This document shows positions 26,801-38,600 of a stretch of DNA of 64,000 nt, in pieces. The stretch covers positions 11,275,430-11,339,429 of the forward strand of contig CM057129.1 of the NCBI GenBank assembly GCA_029964075.1, given 5' to 3'. Every line of letters starts with the position of its first letter. The stretch's first letter is position 1. Made by a program: the position numbers and the translations under genes. Under the pieces are notes generated by a model that saw only the letters and a list, made by a program, of their open reading frames with translations, was not told the DNA's origin and searched no databases. This DNA is from Patiria pectinifera (lineage: Eukaryota > Echinodermata > Asteroidea > Valvatida > Asterinidae).

Positions 26801-27907
26801 TGCATCATCAAATGTTCGCTGTGCCATGTGGTAATCATGAGGAATATATAGGCAGAAGGCGAAACTGCCGGTCAACCAGCGAGTGTTTACAGTCTCCATT
26901 CTCCACAGCCACCAACGATTACCAAAAAAAAATGTGAAATCGTGATTTGTATTTTTGGTATTAACCATGGTAACGGTGTCATCTTGGTGCTGAGGAGGTC
27001 ACAATCAGGCGGTTTCAAATTTTACAGGGGGCATTATTTATCATCATGACACCTGGTGGCGCTGTTCAATACATGTGGACAAGACAGCACGGAAGTGCAC
27101 CCCCACCAGGTGGCGTTTTGCGTCAGCGCCGGGAGGGCAGGGTTAAATAATTTTTGGAGGCAAGGGAGAAGGGCTAGTCGGGCTAAAGTAGGGAGGAGGG
27201 GGTCCAGCCCCGCCCCCCCTTTCCAGTCTTCCCCTCCCCCGGATATGATCCATGTACAGGGAAAAGGGAAAACTAGACTTGCACAGATTTTGCATTGATT
27301 TTTTTCTCTCATGCAAGTCCCTGAAGCAATTAACCTTATTACACTGCCAAAAGACACGCCTTGGCTTCATGTTGCCAACGGATTTCTGACCGCGATGCAT
27401 GTAGCCATGGTATGAATTTTTTTTTTGTCCATTCGCACGTCCCTTAAAGTGAACATCACCTCCCCATATAATTCAATTATACGTGTCAGCTTTGAAAAAT
27501 ACCTGTCATATCGTCGGCCCCCTTACCTTGAGATGTTTCAGAAATACAATTTCCTGTTTGCTACGCCAAGGTGGGACCGCGCGGCCGTTCTCATGGCCTG
27601 TTCCGTCTGGCGGACCGGATCTCAATCTGTCAGTTTCTGAGGTCTTCCTTCCAGTTTCTGCAGGCGGCAAATATCCGGCACCGTGTCTCCGGCTGAGATT
27701 GACGGGGCGGGGTTTGCCCGATGTCCCTCGGGTTGACTCCGCCGCGGCGGTCGGATCGTTGCCTGCCCGGGCGGTGGGTGGGCGTAGGAGGTGGTTGATC
27801 GGGCCGGTCGCGGATTGAGACAAGAGAACGAGATTGGAGAAAAACACCAAGTTGCCAATGACGAAAACTAGCACTAACAGAAATCGTGTCAACTTTTGGA
27901 ATTTCAT
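17801..27907 (-). CDS. O-fucosyltransferase-like type II membrane protein, complete five-exon gene
   Basis: Exons in coding order: 27907-27527, 25566-24761, 24401-24266, 20310-20151, 17949-17801 (TGA at 17803-17801). They join in phase (0, 2, 0, 1) at GT/AG sites to give 543 residues. Exon 1 encodes a short basic N-terminus and a hydrophobic anchor (about residues 8-31), then a Pro/Arg-rich stem; exon 2 opens with N-glycosylation sites (NLT, NTT). The fold core has GNQGPNNQ at 173-180, then a Leu/Ala-rich helix, and HWR at 385-387 (ICVHWRFN), matching the substrate-site region of GDP-fucose O-fucosyltransferases (PF10250). The C-terminus has LLEQEICSR followed by SHLFIASEFSSWSDN, the usual end of that fold. 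Inferred role: a fucosyltransferase of the ER or Golgi lumen; acceptor and linkage cannot be read. The start is the first ATG before the anchor; a GTG seven codons upstream is in the same open frame. It could be a divergent POFUT-like paralogue. The splice model is mine, without transcript support. Confidence 0.85.
17987..18214. mobile_element. MITE with TACTCTCTAAATTC ends
   Basis: The 14-bp ends are exact inverted repeats, 228 bp apart outside to outside. It lies upstream of exon 5 of the minus-strand gene, in its intron 4. Confidence 0.75.
18323..18628. mobile_element. MITE with TACACTCTAAAAA ends
   Basis: Inverted 13-bp ends begin and end in TA, a mariner-like layout. The core repeats GACTAG and CTAGTCA motifs. 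Confidence 0.75.
18651..18950. repeat. 30-bp minisatellite, ten units
   Basis: Units of CGTTAAAGATCGTAAAGGTA plus CTAAACACCA repeat with few changes; the first two units are the most diverged. Because 30 is a multiple of three, long frames open on both strands. It lies in intron 4 of the fucosyltransferase-like gene. Confidence 0.95.
19262..19508. repeat. Foldback repeat built on CAACTGATAATGTATCAC
   Basis: Several units of CCAACTGATAATGTATCA at 19265-19345 reappear inverted at 19435-19505. The centre (TGTAAATTGAATTGACAAAT and onward) is itself palindromic, so the whole 247 bp can form a hairpin. Confidence 0.85.
21645..22135 (+). mobile_element. TTAA-flanked MITE, family A, copy 2 (short form)
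   Basis: It has the same ends as copy 1 and is 491 bp long. The palindrome is missing: sequence runs directly from TTTTCTCCAA to TTTTTCTTGG. It lies in intron 3 of the fucosyltransferase-like gene. Confidence 0.85.
22521..23273. mobile_element. Inverted-repeat element with a second MITE nested inside
   Basis: GGTTTTCCCGGCCAATTTCC at the left and GGAAATTGGCCGGGAAAAC at the right continue as inverted matches for about 80 bp, including TTCACTTCTGAA and CGTCTGAATTTGA. The inner element at 22903-23107 has its own ends. Confidence 0.7.
22903..23107. mobile_element. Nested MITE with AATGGACCGATCCAGTAAGC ends
   Basis: The 29-bp ends are near-perfect inverted repeats enclosing a GC-rich core with CACGTG and CGCGCG motifs. 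Confidence 0.85.
23797..24058 (+). repeat. Dispersed repeat, copy 2 (uninterrupted)
   Basis: It is homologous to 8157-8345 plus 8636-8700 and lacks the 274-bp MITE present there. Confidence 0.8.
27049..27115 (+). promoter_or_regulatory. Two CTCF-like motifs
   Basis: CCACCAGGTGGCG at 27103-27115 matches the core CTCF consensus throughout. ACACCTGGTGGCGC at 27049-27062 matches at 12 of 14 positions, in the same orientation. They lie in intron 1 of the minus-strand gene, about 0.8 kb from its start. Binding is inferred only. Confidence 0.35.
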
Positions 27908-29622
27908 TATTTTTGATCGGTTGCGCACGTTGGCGTATCCAGTTACAATGTTAGTCGCACATTCACCTATAGACCCTTCGAATCACGGCTTGATTGGATG
28001 TACATGTAGGCCCAATAATATTGTCAAATATCGTGACTCCAAACTTTCTTTCATTCGCTTGTGGAATTAATTAATTAATTAATTAATTAATGATTTCAGT
28101 AATGTGTAGCAGCTGTGGCAGTGCTGCCAAAATTTGCCTAAACTGAAGCACGTGGGGTTGGATAATAAATAATGACGTGACGATGGGCCCTGGACTCATT
28201 TTGCTGCTTGAAACAACTTAATTGTTGGAAATAATTTCTTCAGCTTGATTTTAATATTTCCTGATATCATTAATTGTATACTATCTCCTCAAGTCTGGCC
28301 TATTCATTTTCACTCGCTATATGCGTTTCAATTTCAGTATCCGGGCAGAAAATGAGAGATAATTCTACCGTCGAAGCGTCAGGCTTTCCAACACTCATGT
28401 TAGGCTTATATACAAGGTTTTTTTTATGTATAAGGCCTGCTTTTAATTGATGAATATGGGAGAATAGCATAGTCCCTATTTTGAGGAGAAGCGAATCAAA
28501 TTAGGGCGCGGAACTGAATGGGGGGGGGGGCGGTGTTGGGGAGAGACGAATTAAGCAGTTGCGCATTCTCAGGAGCGGATAGGGGGGGGTAGGGTAAAAA
28601 AAAAAGCCTCTGTCAAAAAATACTCGTACTAGTATTACACTGTTATTACACAATGTACAAACAAGTGTGTATTGCCTTCAATCGGGGACCCCCTATTGTC
28701 CCTCATTTGTTTGTACTTTTTAGGAAGACCTCCCATATGTTTAGTACACGAATCCAAATAGGGAACCTCTTGGGAATTGGTGACCCTATAGTTTATATAT
28801 TGTCCTCTGTTGTTCAACTTTTGAATGCAGAAACAAACTCACACATATTGATTTTATGGAGGTCAGGTGCCGGACAACCGGCCGCTACATTTCAGCAATG
28901 ATTTGCTGATCATGCACCCCCCCCCCCTGCTAAATTCCTGGATCTGCCCCTGAATTCTAGCGTCCAGTTTGCTGGTCTGGTGGGGTTCAGTTTTGAGAGG
29001 GGGAACGTTTTTATTTTCGCCTTCCCGAATTTCTTGCTGGGAAACGGGCCATGCAGAAATTAATAACTCTGTTTTTCTTCTCTTTTTTTAAAGTCTATCA
29101 GCGACGATCCCATCCAATAATTATTTTTAGTATGGGAATATGGGCTGGTCGTGTTTGCAGTATTTATCATTGCATAATCCTTCATGCTAACACGAATCAA
29201 AAGTTATCCTATTTGCAGACGATTACACACGCAGAAAAGCTGGTTTCCGCAAATCCCCCGCAATAATCCGCGTTTTACATTGTCGACTGACTGGGAACCA
29301 TCCGTGCATGCGATTGCATCATCCACAAAACTATCGTGGAACAAAATTTGGACTTCCTCTATGATGATGTTCATGATATCATGAAACTCGTGTAAACAAA
29401 ATCACGAATTACGGATGACCTGCTGATGCAATGTTAAATTTGATCATTTCATCAGCCAGAAGAACAATTAAAGTACGATATTTTTCCGATATAAAAGAAA
29501 ATGTCAAACTGAATTGGCACTCAGTGTAGTACACACGACGTGGACCCGGCGCAACTTATTACTTCGTTTATTGTTCGAGTGAGGGCGCACTTTACGCTTA
29601 CTGAATACTGATTAATTCCAGC
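27908..29622. promoter_or_regulatory. Head-to-head intergenic region between the fucosyltransferase-like gene and TARS
   Basis: This 1.7-kb interval must hold the upstream regions of both genes. It has an ATTA repeat at 28067-28090, the dispersed repeat at 28663, poly-G/C tracts near 28520 and 28917, and a CpG-bearing stretch just before the TARS ATG. No clear TATA box was assigned. TTCCAG just before the ATG could also be a 3' splice site of a 5'UTR intron. Confidence 0.4.
28663..28845 (+). repeat. Dispersed repeat, copy 2
   Basis: This is the second copy of the segment at 620-800, in the same orientation. It lies between the fucosyltransferase-like gene and TARS. Confidence 0.75.
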
Positions 29623-32600
29623 ATGGCCGACGTCGTGGCTGAAGGAGTGTCCAAGCTTTCCATGGAGGGAGACCAGAAAAAGGCAGGCTAACGATTCCTG
29701 TTGTTTTCAGTGCGACATCTTTTTTTTTTTTTAATAACTTTAAGTCAGTCCACTGCCCCATATGTTAGCGAGAGCTTTTGCAAGGATTTCAAGACGCCAG
29801 CTTGTTGGTAGATGCAAACGAATCATGTCCTCGGTAAAATTGCCATTTCAATTTCATCGTCGTTTGCTCATCATCACAGACAATGATGACTGAGTGACTC
29901 GATTGTTCACCTCCATTAACTGAAATCAAAATACTAAGCTCGATCATTTAATGAAGGCAGTGGATATTTTGCCGGAGACGGCAAACCTTCAGTAAACGTT
30001 AGTTTGCCGGATATGCACTGAACATGCGCAGTTACTGTTTTTCTTGTACTTAAACATTTTCCGGTGACAAATTTTAGTCTGGCTCCATGCCAATATTATC
30101 GTTGTAAGCTCGTATTCACAAGATGGGATTCAGACCATTTTATAATTTCGGACTTTATTTCCCTTTTAAAAAAATCCTCCAGAGCCACAAATCTGAAAAA
30201 GAAAAAGTAATACTCTGCAATAAAATGTTTGAGACATATTAAAATAATAAAAGAAGAATATTCTTATTTATTTGGGGATGGGAAAAAAAACCTCAAAATT
30301 GTAGCGGGGGTCAGGATTCGAACTCGGGACATCCCACTCACTAGAGCTATTGCTTAACCACTACACCAACTGTGCTACACAACTTTGGTGGGAATTTAAT
30401 ACATGTTATAATTCAGCCCTATTTTAAAGAGTACAGCGCCCTCTGTCGATATGGATTGCCGCCGGCAAACCTTTAGTAAACGTTAGTTTGCCGGCGTTAC
30501 CTCTGGCAAAATATACACTGCCTTTAATGAATACATGGGAGCAACTATAGAATGCAGGGCCACGCCGGAGCAAGGTTTTTTATTTTGCTTGGAGGCGTGG
30601 ATGGATAGGAGTAATAGATATGCAAACCTGCAAAAAGTGCTAAGTACAGCGAATGCACTTGTCTTCTAAGCTTCTCATGAAGGATCGGAAGGGAGGGCGT
30701 GCTTGTAAATGTGTTGGGGGCACGGTACGGATCGGAGTCGCAGAGGCGCGGAGTCGTGGAGTCGCAGAGTTGCGGAGACGCGGGGCACTGGAGTCGCGGA
30801 GGTGCGGAGTCGCGGAGTCGCAGAGACTCGCGCCGATAGAGGGCGCAATTCTCGGCGGAATTTTTTTGAGAATGAAGCATCCTTATCCATTTTAAATGGG
30901 CTCGCAAAAGAGGAAGGGAGGAGGGCGACGGGGCAGTGGCGGAGGCGTGGAGTCGTGGAGTCGCAGAGTCGCGGAGACGCGGGGCACTGGAGTGGCGGAG
31001 GCGCGGAGTCGCAGAGACTCGCGCCGATAGAGGGCGCAATTCTCGGCGGAATTTTTTTGAGAACGAAGCATCCGTATCCATTTTAAATGGGCTCGCAAAT
31101 TAGGAAGGGAGGAGGGCGACGGGGCACTGTCTGGAGTGGCGGAGGCGTGGAGTCGCAGAGTCGCGGAGACGCGGGGCACTGGAGTGGCGGAGGCGCGGAG
31201 TCGCAGAGACGCGCACCGATAGAGGGCGCAATTCTCGGAGATATCGACTGCGGCTCCACGACTCCACGATCGATTTTCGGAGGTAGGTCGACTGCGGCTC
31301 CACGCCTCCACGCAGCCGTACGGAGGCGCGGATGTAGAGTAAAGTGGCCCTGCATTCTATAGTTGTACCAAGTTGGAGCAACTATAGAATGCGGCTCCAC
31401 GCCTCCACGCAGCCGTACGGAGGCGCGGATGTAGAGTAAAGTGGCCCTGCATTCTACAGTTGTACCAATACATGGTTATTGCGTAGTTTAGGACACCTCC
31501 CCTTCTACTTGTTCCGCCCAAGCAGCATGAGCATGATGAGCAGTCTTGTTCATGTTCTTTGTAATTTTGATTAGTAGGCCTACTTTCATTTGAAGAAATG
31601 TGACTTTTCTTACTAGTTTTAGCAGTAGAGACATGCGAGTCCCAGCAGTTCAGGTGCTCATGGTGAAGTTAATAAAAATAGGAACTATAATTCAAATCTG
31701 GCTAGAGTAGACCATCGCCCAAATTTGATAGTCCAGTTTATGAGAGGACTTGTCCCGATCTTTTTATAAAAGATTTAGTGTGAAGAATGTGCCACCAAAG
31801 ATTCAGGAAGGTTCCTGTAGGGTTCATTGCTAAAATGTAACTGTTGCAAGCGTTTTATGTATTCTTTTTTCTATTTCAGGAAGCTAAGCAGACCGCCAAG
31901 CATGCCAAGGGTGACAAGAAAGGCAAAACACCTGCACCAGGGGCCTTTCCTGTTGAGGTAAGGAGAAGAAATGCTACCTTTTTTTGGTCGGAATGTAAAT
32001 TGGCAAGATGTACGAGTTTCAGACTTTACCATTTCCTTTTCTCTAAAGGTAGAGTTCATCGTTTGTCACTTGTGCATTTTTTTTCGTTTGAAGAAACAAA
32101 AGCACTCAAAATCTAAAGAAAGATGCTCAACAACAACTGGTGAAGTTTTGGCTCAGTGAATGTTGTGTACTCCGAGAAAACTTAACAATCGTTGCGCCCA
32201 AAATTAGCGTCTGGGACTGGTGCTCATTCTCATTCAGAACAATCAAACACAGCTGTGTTGGAACTCGCAAACCAAATTGACGTAATTGCAACACGTTGGA
32301 TTGAGGCCGGGCATCCCTCGTAGTGTTTTCGGATAGGGCCTATAATTCCAAAACAACCACTGCCATTTTCCAGCCACAATCCTCAAAACACCGAAACGTG
32401 TCCCAACAGATGTCCATGGTCGGCTCTCAAACTGGTGCATTGAAAAGCAACCCAATGATTTTGTTGTGCCGTTTGTTTTCAGTTGGATCCATGGCCGGCT
32501 TACATACAGGAGAGGGTCGACCTGTTTGACAAGCTGAAGGCGGAAGCAGATGCAGAACTCGCTGGTGAGGAATCTTTAGAACTCCCCCCATCCCCGCCCC

Positions 32601-35600
32601 ATCCCCGCCCCACCCTTTCCCCACCGCCTGCCCCCACCCCTGCCCCCTCCCTGCCCCCACCCCTGCCCCCACCGCCCGCCCCCTCCCCTGCCCCCGACCC
32701 TGCCCCCCTACCTGCCCCCACCCTTCCCCCCACCCTTCCCCTGCCCCTTCCCCCACCCCCTGCCAGTTTTAAACAGGCATGTTTAAAATCGACTGGGGGC
32801 CTGGACGCTGATATTCAAGCTCAGGCCATCATCAGCGACGAGGCCCCCAACTAGTTTTAAAAGTATTTGTGTAGTACCGGTGTCATATGAAAATCGGACT
32901 CATATGAAAATCGGACTCTTTTTCCCTTTTATTAGTTAAACCCCTCTCACGTGACCGGTCCCTCTCCTAATTATCTATGCATGAGCATGCACAATACCAC
33001 CAATGAGTCCGTATTTCATGAAACCTAAATTCATGCTACACCGGCCGAGCTCATAACTTATTCACATTCATAGATACCTAATGGTCAAAAAGTCGAAACA
33101 AGGCACAAGTTATAAATTTCCAATAAATTTGTTCAACAATTTTACTTCATGCTTTGTTAGACACCCCTCTAGCACCCCTCTTTTTTTGAACAGTGCTATT
33201 TTTCTAGCGATTTAAAAGTTATTCGCTTATGAAACGGACATCAAACTTAAACAAATTGCCCTTGTTTCATTACGGAAAATTTTCAATAAATTGTGGCCGG
33301 AAAAAAATTCAAGAAGATATTTTTGTGCTTTAGAGACGCAAAGCAACCCAATGTAAAAATGCCTTTTTCGGAGGGTTGCAGATGCCTATATGATTTTCAT
33401 TGTTTTCATCAAAACAATGAAACGTACCACAATGGAAGTTGTTGCACAGCACAGGCTGTTTGTACCTTAAAGTACAAACCTTCTTTCCACCTCTGTATTT
33501 CAGCCAAAGAGCGCACCCCCATCAAGGTCACCCTACCAGATGGGAAGGAGGTTGAAGGCAAGGCATGGGAGACCACACCCTACATGATAGCTGCTGGCAT
33601 CAGGTATGTACTAATATCCTAGCCTACAAATTGGCCAGTGAAGTACCAAGTTTGTGAGATTTTCTCTAAGTTGACAACCTCAGCACAATGAACGAAAGTA
33701 AAGTTCAAGAAACACAAATGACAAGGTCACTTCCTGTGTTGGAATGTAAAAGGATATAGAATCTTGAAAGTTGCCAGTTCTAGTAGAGTTGCGTTGAACT
33801 CCTTAAAGGGAATGTACATCATTGGTTTTTGCTGTAATTTTCAGAAATGAATTATTTGAGGGATTTGTATAATAGATCAAATATTGTTACACTGACATGT
33901 AGGAAATTGTGTGTTCGAAAATGCTGAAAAAACCAAGAAAAACAAAAACAATCCAGTAGTCTGGTTCCCTGACTCCACTAAAGATAAAATGGGTCAATTT
34001 ATAGACAAATGATAGATGCCGGAAAATCGTAAGGTAAGGGAACCAGTTTAGCTGGCCTGCACCTGTTCGTGAACATGTAACCAATAGCAAACAAAATTTG
34101 GGCTGAAAAAAATGGTAAATTTGGAGCAGTAGTTGAAAAATAGTCAGGTTTTTCCAACGGTGGTCGGCCGACCACCGTTGGAAATGTATAAAAAAATATC
34201 ATTTTCTTGAAAATGACTTCACACCAGGTTCCATAATTTTACAGGATGCTTTAGACTGTCATTTACCAACATCCTAGAAAAGGTATTTCTTAAAAACTTG
34301 GAAGTTTTATTTTTCGATGTTTGCAAATGTTGTATATTCCCTTTAACTATAATTTGAAAATGTTCTTGTATTTATCAAATAATTTTTATATTGATGCAAT
34401 GGGCCAGAAACATACTCTGAGGTCTTGTGGATTTACTAAACTAATAGCGCTGAAGTCTGGTGAATGTTTTCTTTAAATTCAAGCCTTTGGAGTTTTCAAT
34501 ACCGAAATAAGGGTCTATGTTCTGATTAAAGGGAATGTTCAACATTTGCTTTTGAGGCAATTTTCGGAAATAAATGGATTTGGAGGATTAGTATGTTATA
34601 GCAAATATGGTTAAAATGACTTGTTTCACGTTTTGGGCATGTAGATGCTGGAAAAACCAAGAAATCCAATTATGTTCTTTTAGTCTGGTTCCCTGACCCC
34701 ACTTAAGATGAAACGCAACAATTTACAGACTTTGGGGAATTGTAAGGTCAAAGAATGCAGTCTAGCAGGCTTGTACCCCTTCACAGGTGTGTAATCATTT
34801 GCAAAGAAAACACGGAATAACTTATTATGAAAAATTAGTTGCATTTTTTGAAAAAAAGCCAGTTTTCTCCAACTTTCTTTTTCTTGAAAATGACAGCACA
34901 CCAGGTGCCACGATTTTACAGGATGTTTTAGACTGTCATTTCTTAACAATCCAGTGAGGTATTTCGTGATAATTTGATCATTTCGTTTTATGATGTTTGC
35001 AAATGTTGTATCTTCCCTTTAAGGGAAATCAGAACTTGTAATACAAGGTCAAAATAAACAGTATTTCTATTTGTTATAAAAAAGCCTCCAAAGTTCCAAA
35101 GCCAGATATGCAACTCTGAAGCCAGTGCTGAAACCGCAGTTGAATCTCCCCCACGTTTTTTCTTTTTTTTCTACAGCCAGGGACTGGCCGACAATTCCGT
35201 GGTGTCCAAAGTGAACGGTGTTGTGTGGGACTTAGACCGCCCTCTAGAGGAAGACAGCCGAGTGGAGCTGCTAAAGTTCACCGACGACGAGGGCCAACAG
35301 GTGTTCTGGCATTCCAGCGCCCACATGCTGGGCGAGGCAATGGAGAGACATTATGGGGGGTGTCTGTGCTATGGACCGCCCATCGAGGGTGGCTTCTACT
35401 ATGATAGCTACATCGAGGGAAGGTGGGTGGTGTTTGAGGGTGGAGGGCTGAAGTGGGCGGGGCTTGAGGACTGAGGTGGGAGGGGCTTGAGGACTGAGGT
35501 GGGAGGAGCTGTATGGTTGAGATGGTTATTCTTTGAGGGCTGAGGTGGGTTGGGGTTTGTGGGCTGAGGTGGGCAGGGCTTGAATACTGAGGTGGGCAGG

Positions 35601-38600
35601 GCTTGTGGGCTGAGGTGGGTGGGGCTGTATGGTTGAGGTGGTTATTCTTTGAGGGCTGAGGTGGGTTGGGGCTTGTGGGCTGAGGTGGGCAGGGCTTGAA
35701 TACTGAGGTGGGCGGGGCCTATGAACTGAGGTGGGCGGGCTTGAATGCTGAGGTGGGTAGGGCTTGTTGATTGAGGTGGGTAGGGCATGCATGCTTAGGG
35801 GGCAGGGCTTACTGGCTGAGGCGGGCAGCGGTCGATGTGGGCGGAGCTTGATGATTATCATGGGCTAATTATTGGATAACTTCTTTGTCAACTGCCTAGT
35901 TTTCTTAGCTACAGTGCCATGAGCAGTCTCGAGGAATCATTGGTTTTAACACTGGGAAAGATACTTAAAATGCCTAATGATATGGTTTCACAGATTCTAG
36001 CCCTGAGGAGGATCGTAGAAGAAATTTAAGAACCACAGTCTGAGTGCAGCATTGGTGTTCATAGATTTCAAGAAGGCATTTGATGCCATCCACCGACAAA
36101 AAATGCTTAACATACTGAGAGCCAATGGAGTACCAGAAAATCTTGTGGCTGCTATAGGAATCACATACCAGCATACGATAGCCCATGTCACCTCACCTGA
36201 TGGAGTCACTGAAGATTTCACCATTCAAGCAGGGGTCCTCCAAGGAGACACAAGAAGGCCCCCTTCTTATTTATCATAGTCCTTGTCTATGTACTGAGGA
36301 GGGCACTGGAAGACAACCAGGAGCGTCTTGGCTTCACACTAGTACCTCGGAGAAGCAGGAGAACAAACAATAACAGACCTAGACTTTGCGGACGATGTAG
36401 CCCTTCTGGCCAACAATCTGAAAGATGCCGAAGAGATGTTACATCTGGTAGAAGCCGCTGCACGAAAGGGTTGGACTAGGAATGATGCCAAGAAAGCCAT
36501 GGCGTTTAATTAAACACCATCTGCAAATAACACTCTGGATGGAAGTGACCTAGAAATTGTACAGGACTTTAAATATCTAGGAGCCTGGATTACCAGCAGT
36601 GAGAAGGATTTTAACATCAAAAAGGCACAGGCATGGAAGGCCTGTAACGGAATGGTCAAAATCTGGAAGAGTAAATTGCCGAGAGACCTTCAAGCTGTTT
36701 ACTGTCACCATGGAACCAGTTCTAACATATGGTGCAGTAACTTGGACACTAACATCAAAGCTCAGAAAAGCTCTAGATGGTTGTTACACCTGCTTTCTAC
36801 GGAAGGCACTCAAATGTTCCATGGCAAGCGCATACCACCAATAAGGACTTGTATGGGAAACTAGGGCAAATTTCTGAGAGGCTGAGAACAAGAAGGCTGA
36901 GATTTGCAGGACATTGTGCAAGGAGAAAGGACAAAGATGCCTTCAAGGTTCTACTCTAAAGGCAACCCATACATGGAAAGAGATCAAGAGGACAGCCACC
37001 TAAAGACTACATCAAACTCCTAGCAGAGGATACCGGCTTAAGTTGGCAAGACATCAAGACATGTATGATGGATAGAGTGGTTTGGAGAGCTATCACTGGA
37101 GTCCGACCTTCAGAGTCGCCATAAGCGAGCAAGCAAGACATGCTTTGTGCAAAGTAAAGCTTGAGAAACCAAAGCAAAGGTCTGAAAGACTTATAACTGT
37201 CCAACTTTTCCCTCTTACTCTAGGCAAGTGTCCAGCAACGACTTCAAATCCTTGATGGAGGTCGTCAAGAAGATCCAGAAAGAGAAGCAGCCGTTTGTCC
37301 GGCTTGAGATGAAGAAGGAAGACCTGCTCAAGATGTCTGATGTAAGAATTAAAAAAAAATATTGTAAAATTACCAAAAAAACAGTATCCTGTGTTACAGT
37401 GGGGTCCATCACAAGTCTGAACACAATTAAAACACCAGTCAGTTTATATGACACTCTTATGGAGTGTCATGGCCTAGCGGTTAAGAACACCAGACTCATG
37501 CTCTGGTGTTTCAGAGGCAACAGTGGCGTGGGTTCGAGCCCGCCGGGTGGACACTTGTGCCCTTGAGCAAGGCACTTAACCATTATTGCTTCGTCCTTCG
37601 GATGGGACGTAAAGCCGTAGGTCCCGTGTGTTGTGTAATCCAATGCACGTAAAAGAACCCAGTGACACTTATCGCTAAGAGAAGGGGTTTGCCCCGGTTT
37701 TTCTGGTCTCCTGTATAAACTCCCACGCGGAGTATTTAGGAGGTGAACCAACCAAGAACCAAGTTCTACAAGTGTGGTTGCACGTAACAGTGGATGAACA
37801 AAAAATCAAGAAGCTGAATGGGGTCGATATTCTTTTGATTTTCAGATTGATTCGTATTTGTAATCTTTGATATAATAATAATACTGGAGTCTTATATAGC
37901 ACAGGTATATACCAACAATTAGGTACTCGAGGCGCTGGTCTTATTATTAACTAATGTCTATTATTAACTCTTTCAGTGCCTGCAAAATTTGAAAAGTTTA
38001 ACCCTAAAGTGCCCAACTTCGAGCGTTTTTGTTAATTGTTCAAAATTCTGTAAAAAAAAAAAGTAAATAAGTTTTACTCACTAAATTTGTTGTTGTTGCT
38101 CTCTAGTATATCCTTGGTACATTGGAAAGTCAAAAGTAGTCACATACATCATGATACACCCTGAAACACTGTCCTGCACACAGGGGAATTCCGCACTTTT
38201 TGCAGAAAATATGAGTTTTAGTGCTGCGCCCTCTCGCAAGAACTCGAATAAAAACAATAAATACAGGTCGTACATGCATGAAAATGGTACCATTAGAAAG
38301 AGCTAGAGTGCCCCTTTTGATAACATATTTACTCTACCTCGTACATGTACGAGGTTTGGCGATTTTAATCACGAACATTACCTCGTACATGTACGAGTTT
38401 GGCGCTGAAAGAGTTAAAGAAAGGTAAAGATAAAAGTTTATGAGAAATACGAGACCCATTATGTAGCACCTTATAAGAGTTTACAAGCTGCTGCGGCGCA
38501 TATTGCAGCCACTGCCAGAAACACTGGGGCAAACTACACATATATCTTATTGGTCTAAAACTTGTACTGTACATGTACATTGAAAGGTTTTTTGTTTTTT

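Noticed and set aside
30301-30378. Functional tRNA gene
   Set aside because: A and B boxes are present, but the acceptor stem is short and mismatched and the segment is embedded in a repeat.
30545-31400. Arg/Ser/Pro-rich ORFs up to 178 residues on both strands
   Set aside because: They are translations of the GC-rich GTCGCGGAG repeats inside a transposable element.
32483-32854. Separate proline-rich gene
   Set aside because: The first 27 codons are TARS exon 3, and the rest is its intron read through a C-rich repeat.
35985-37125. Active reverse transcriptase gene
   Set aside because: The RT motifs are split across frames by stops and frameshifts.
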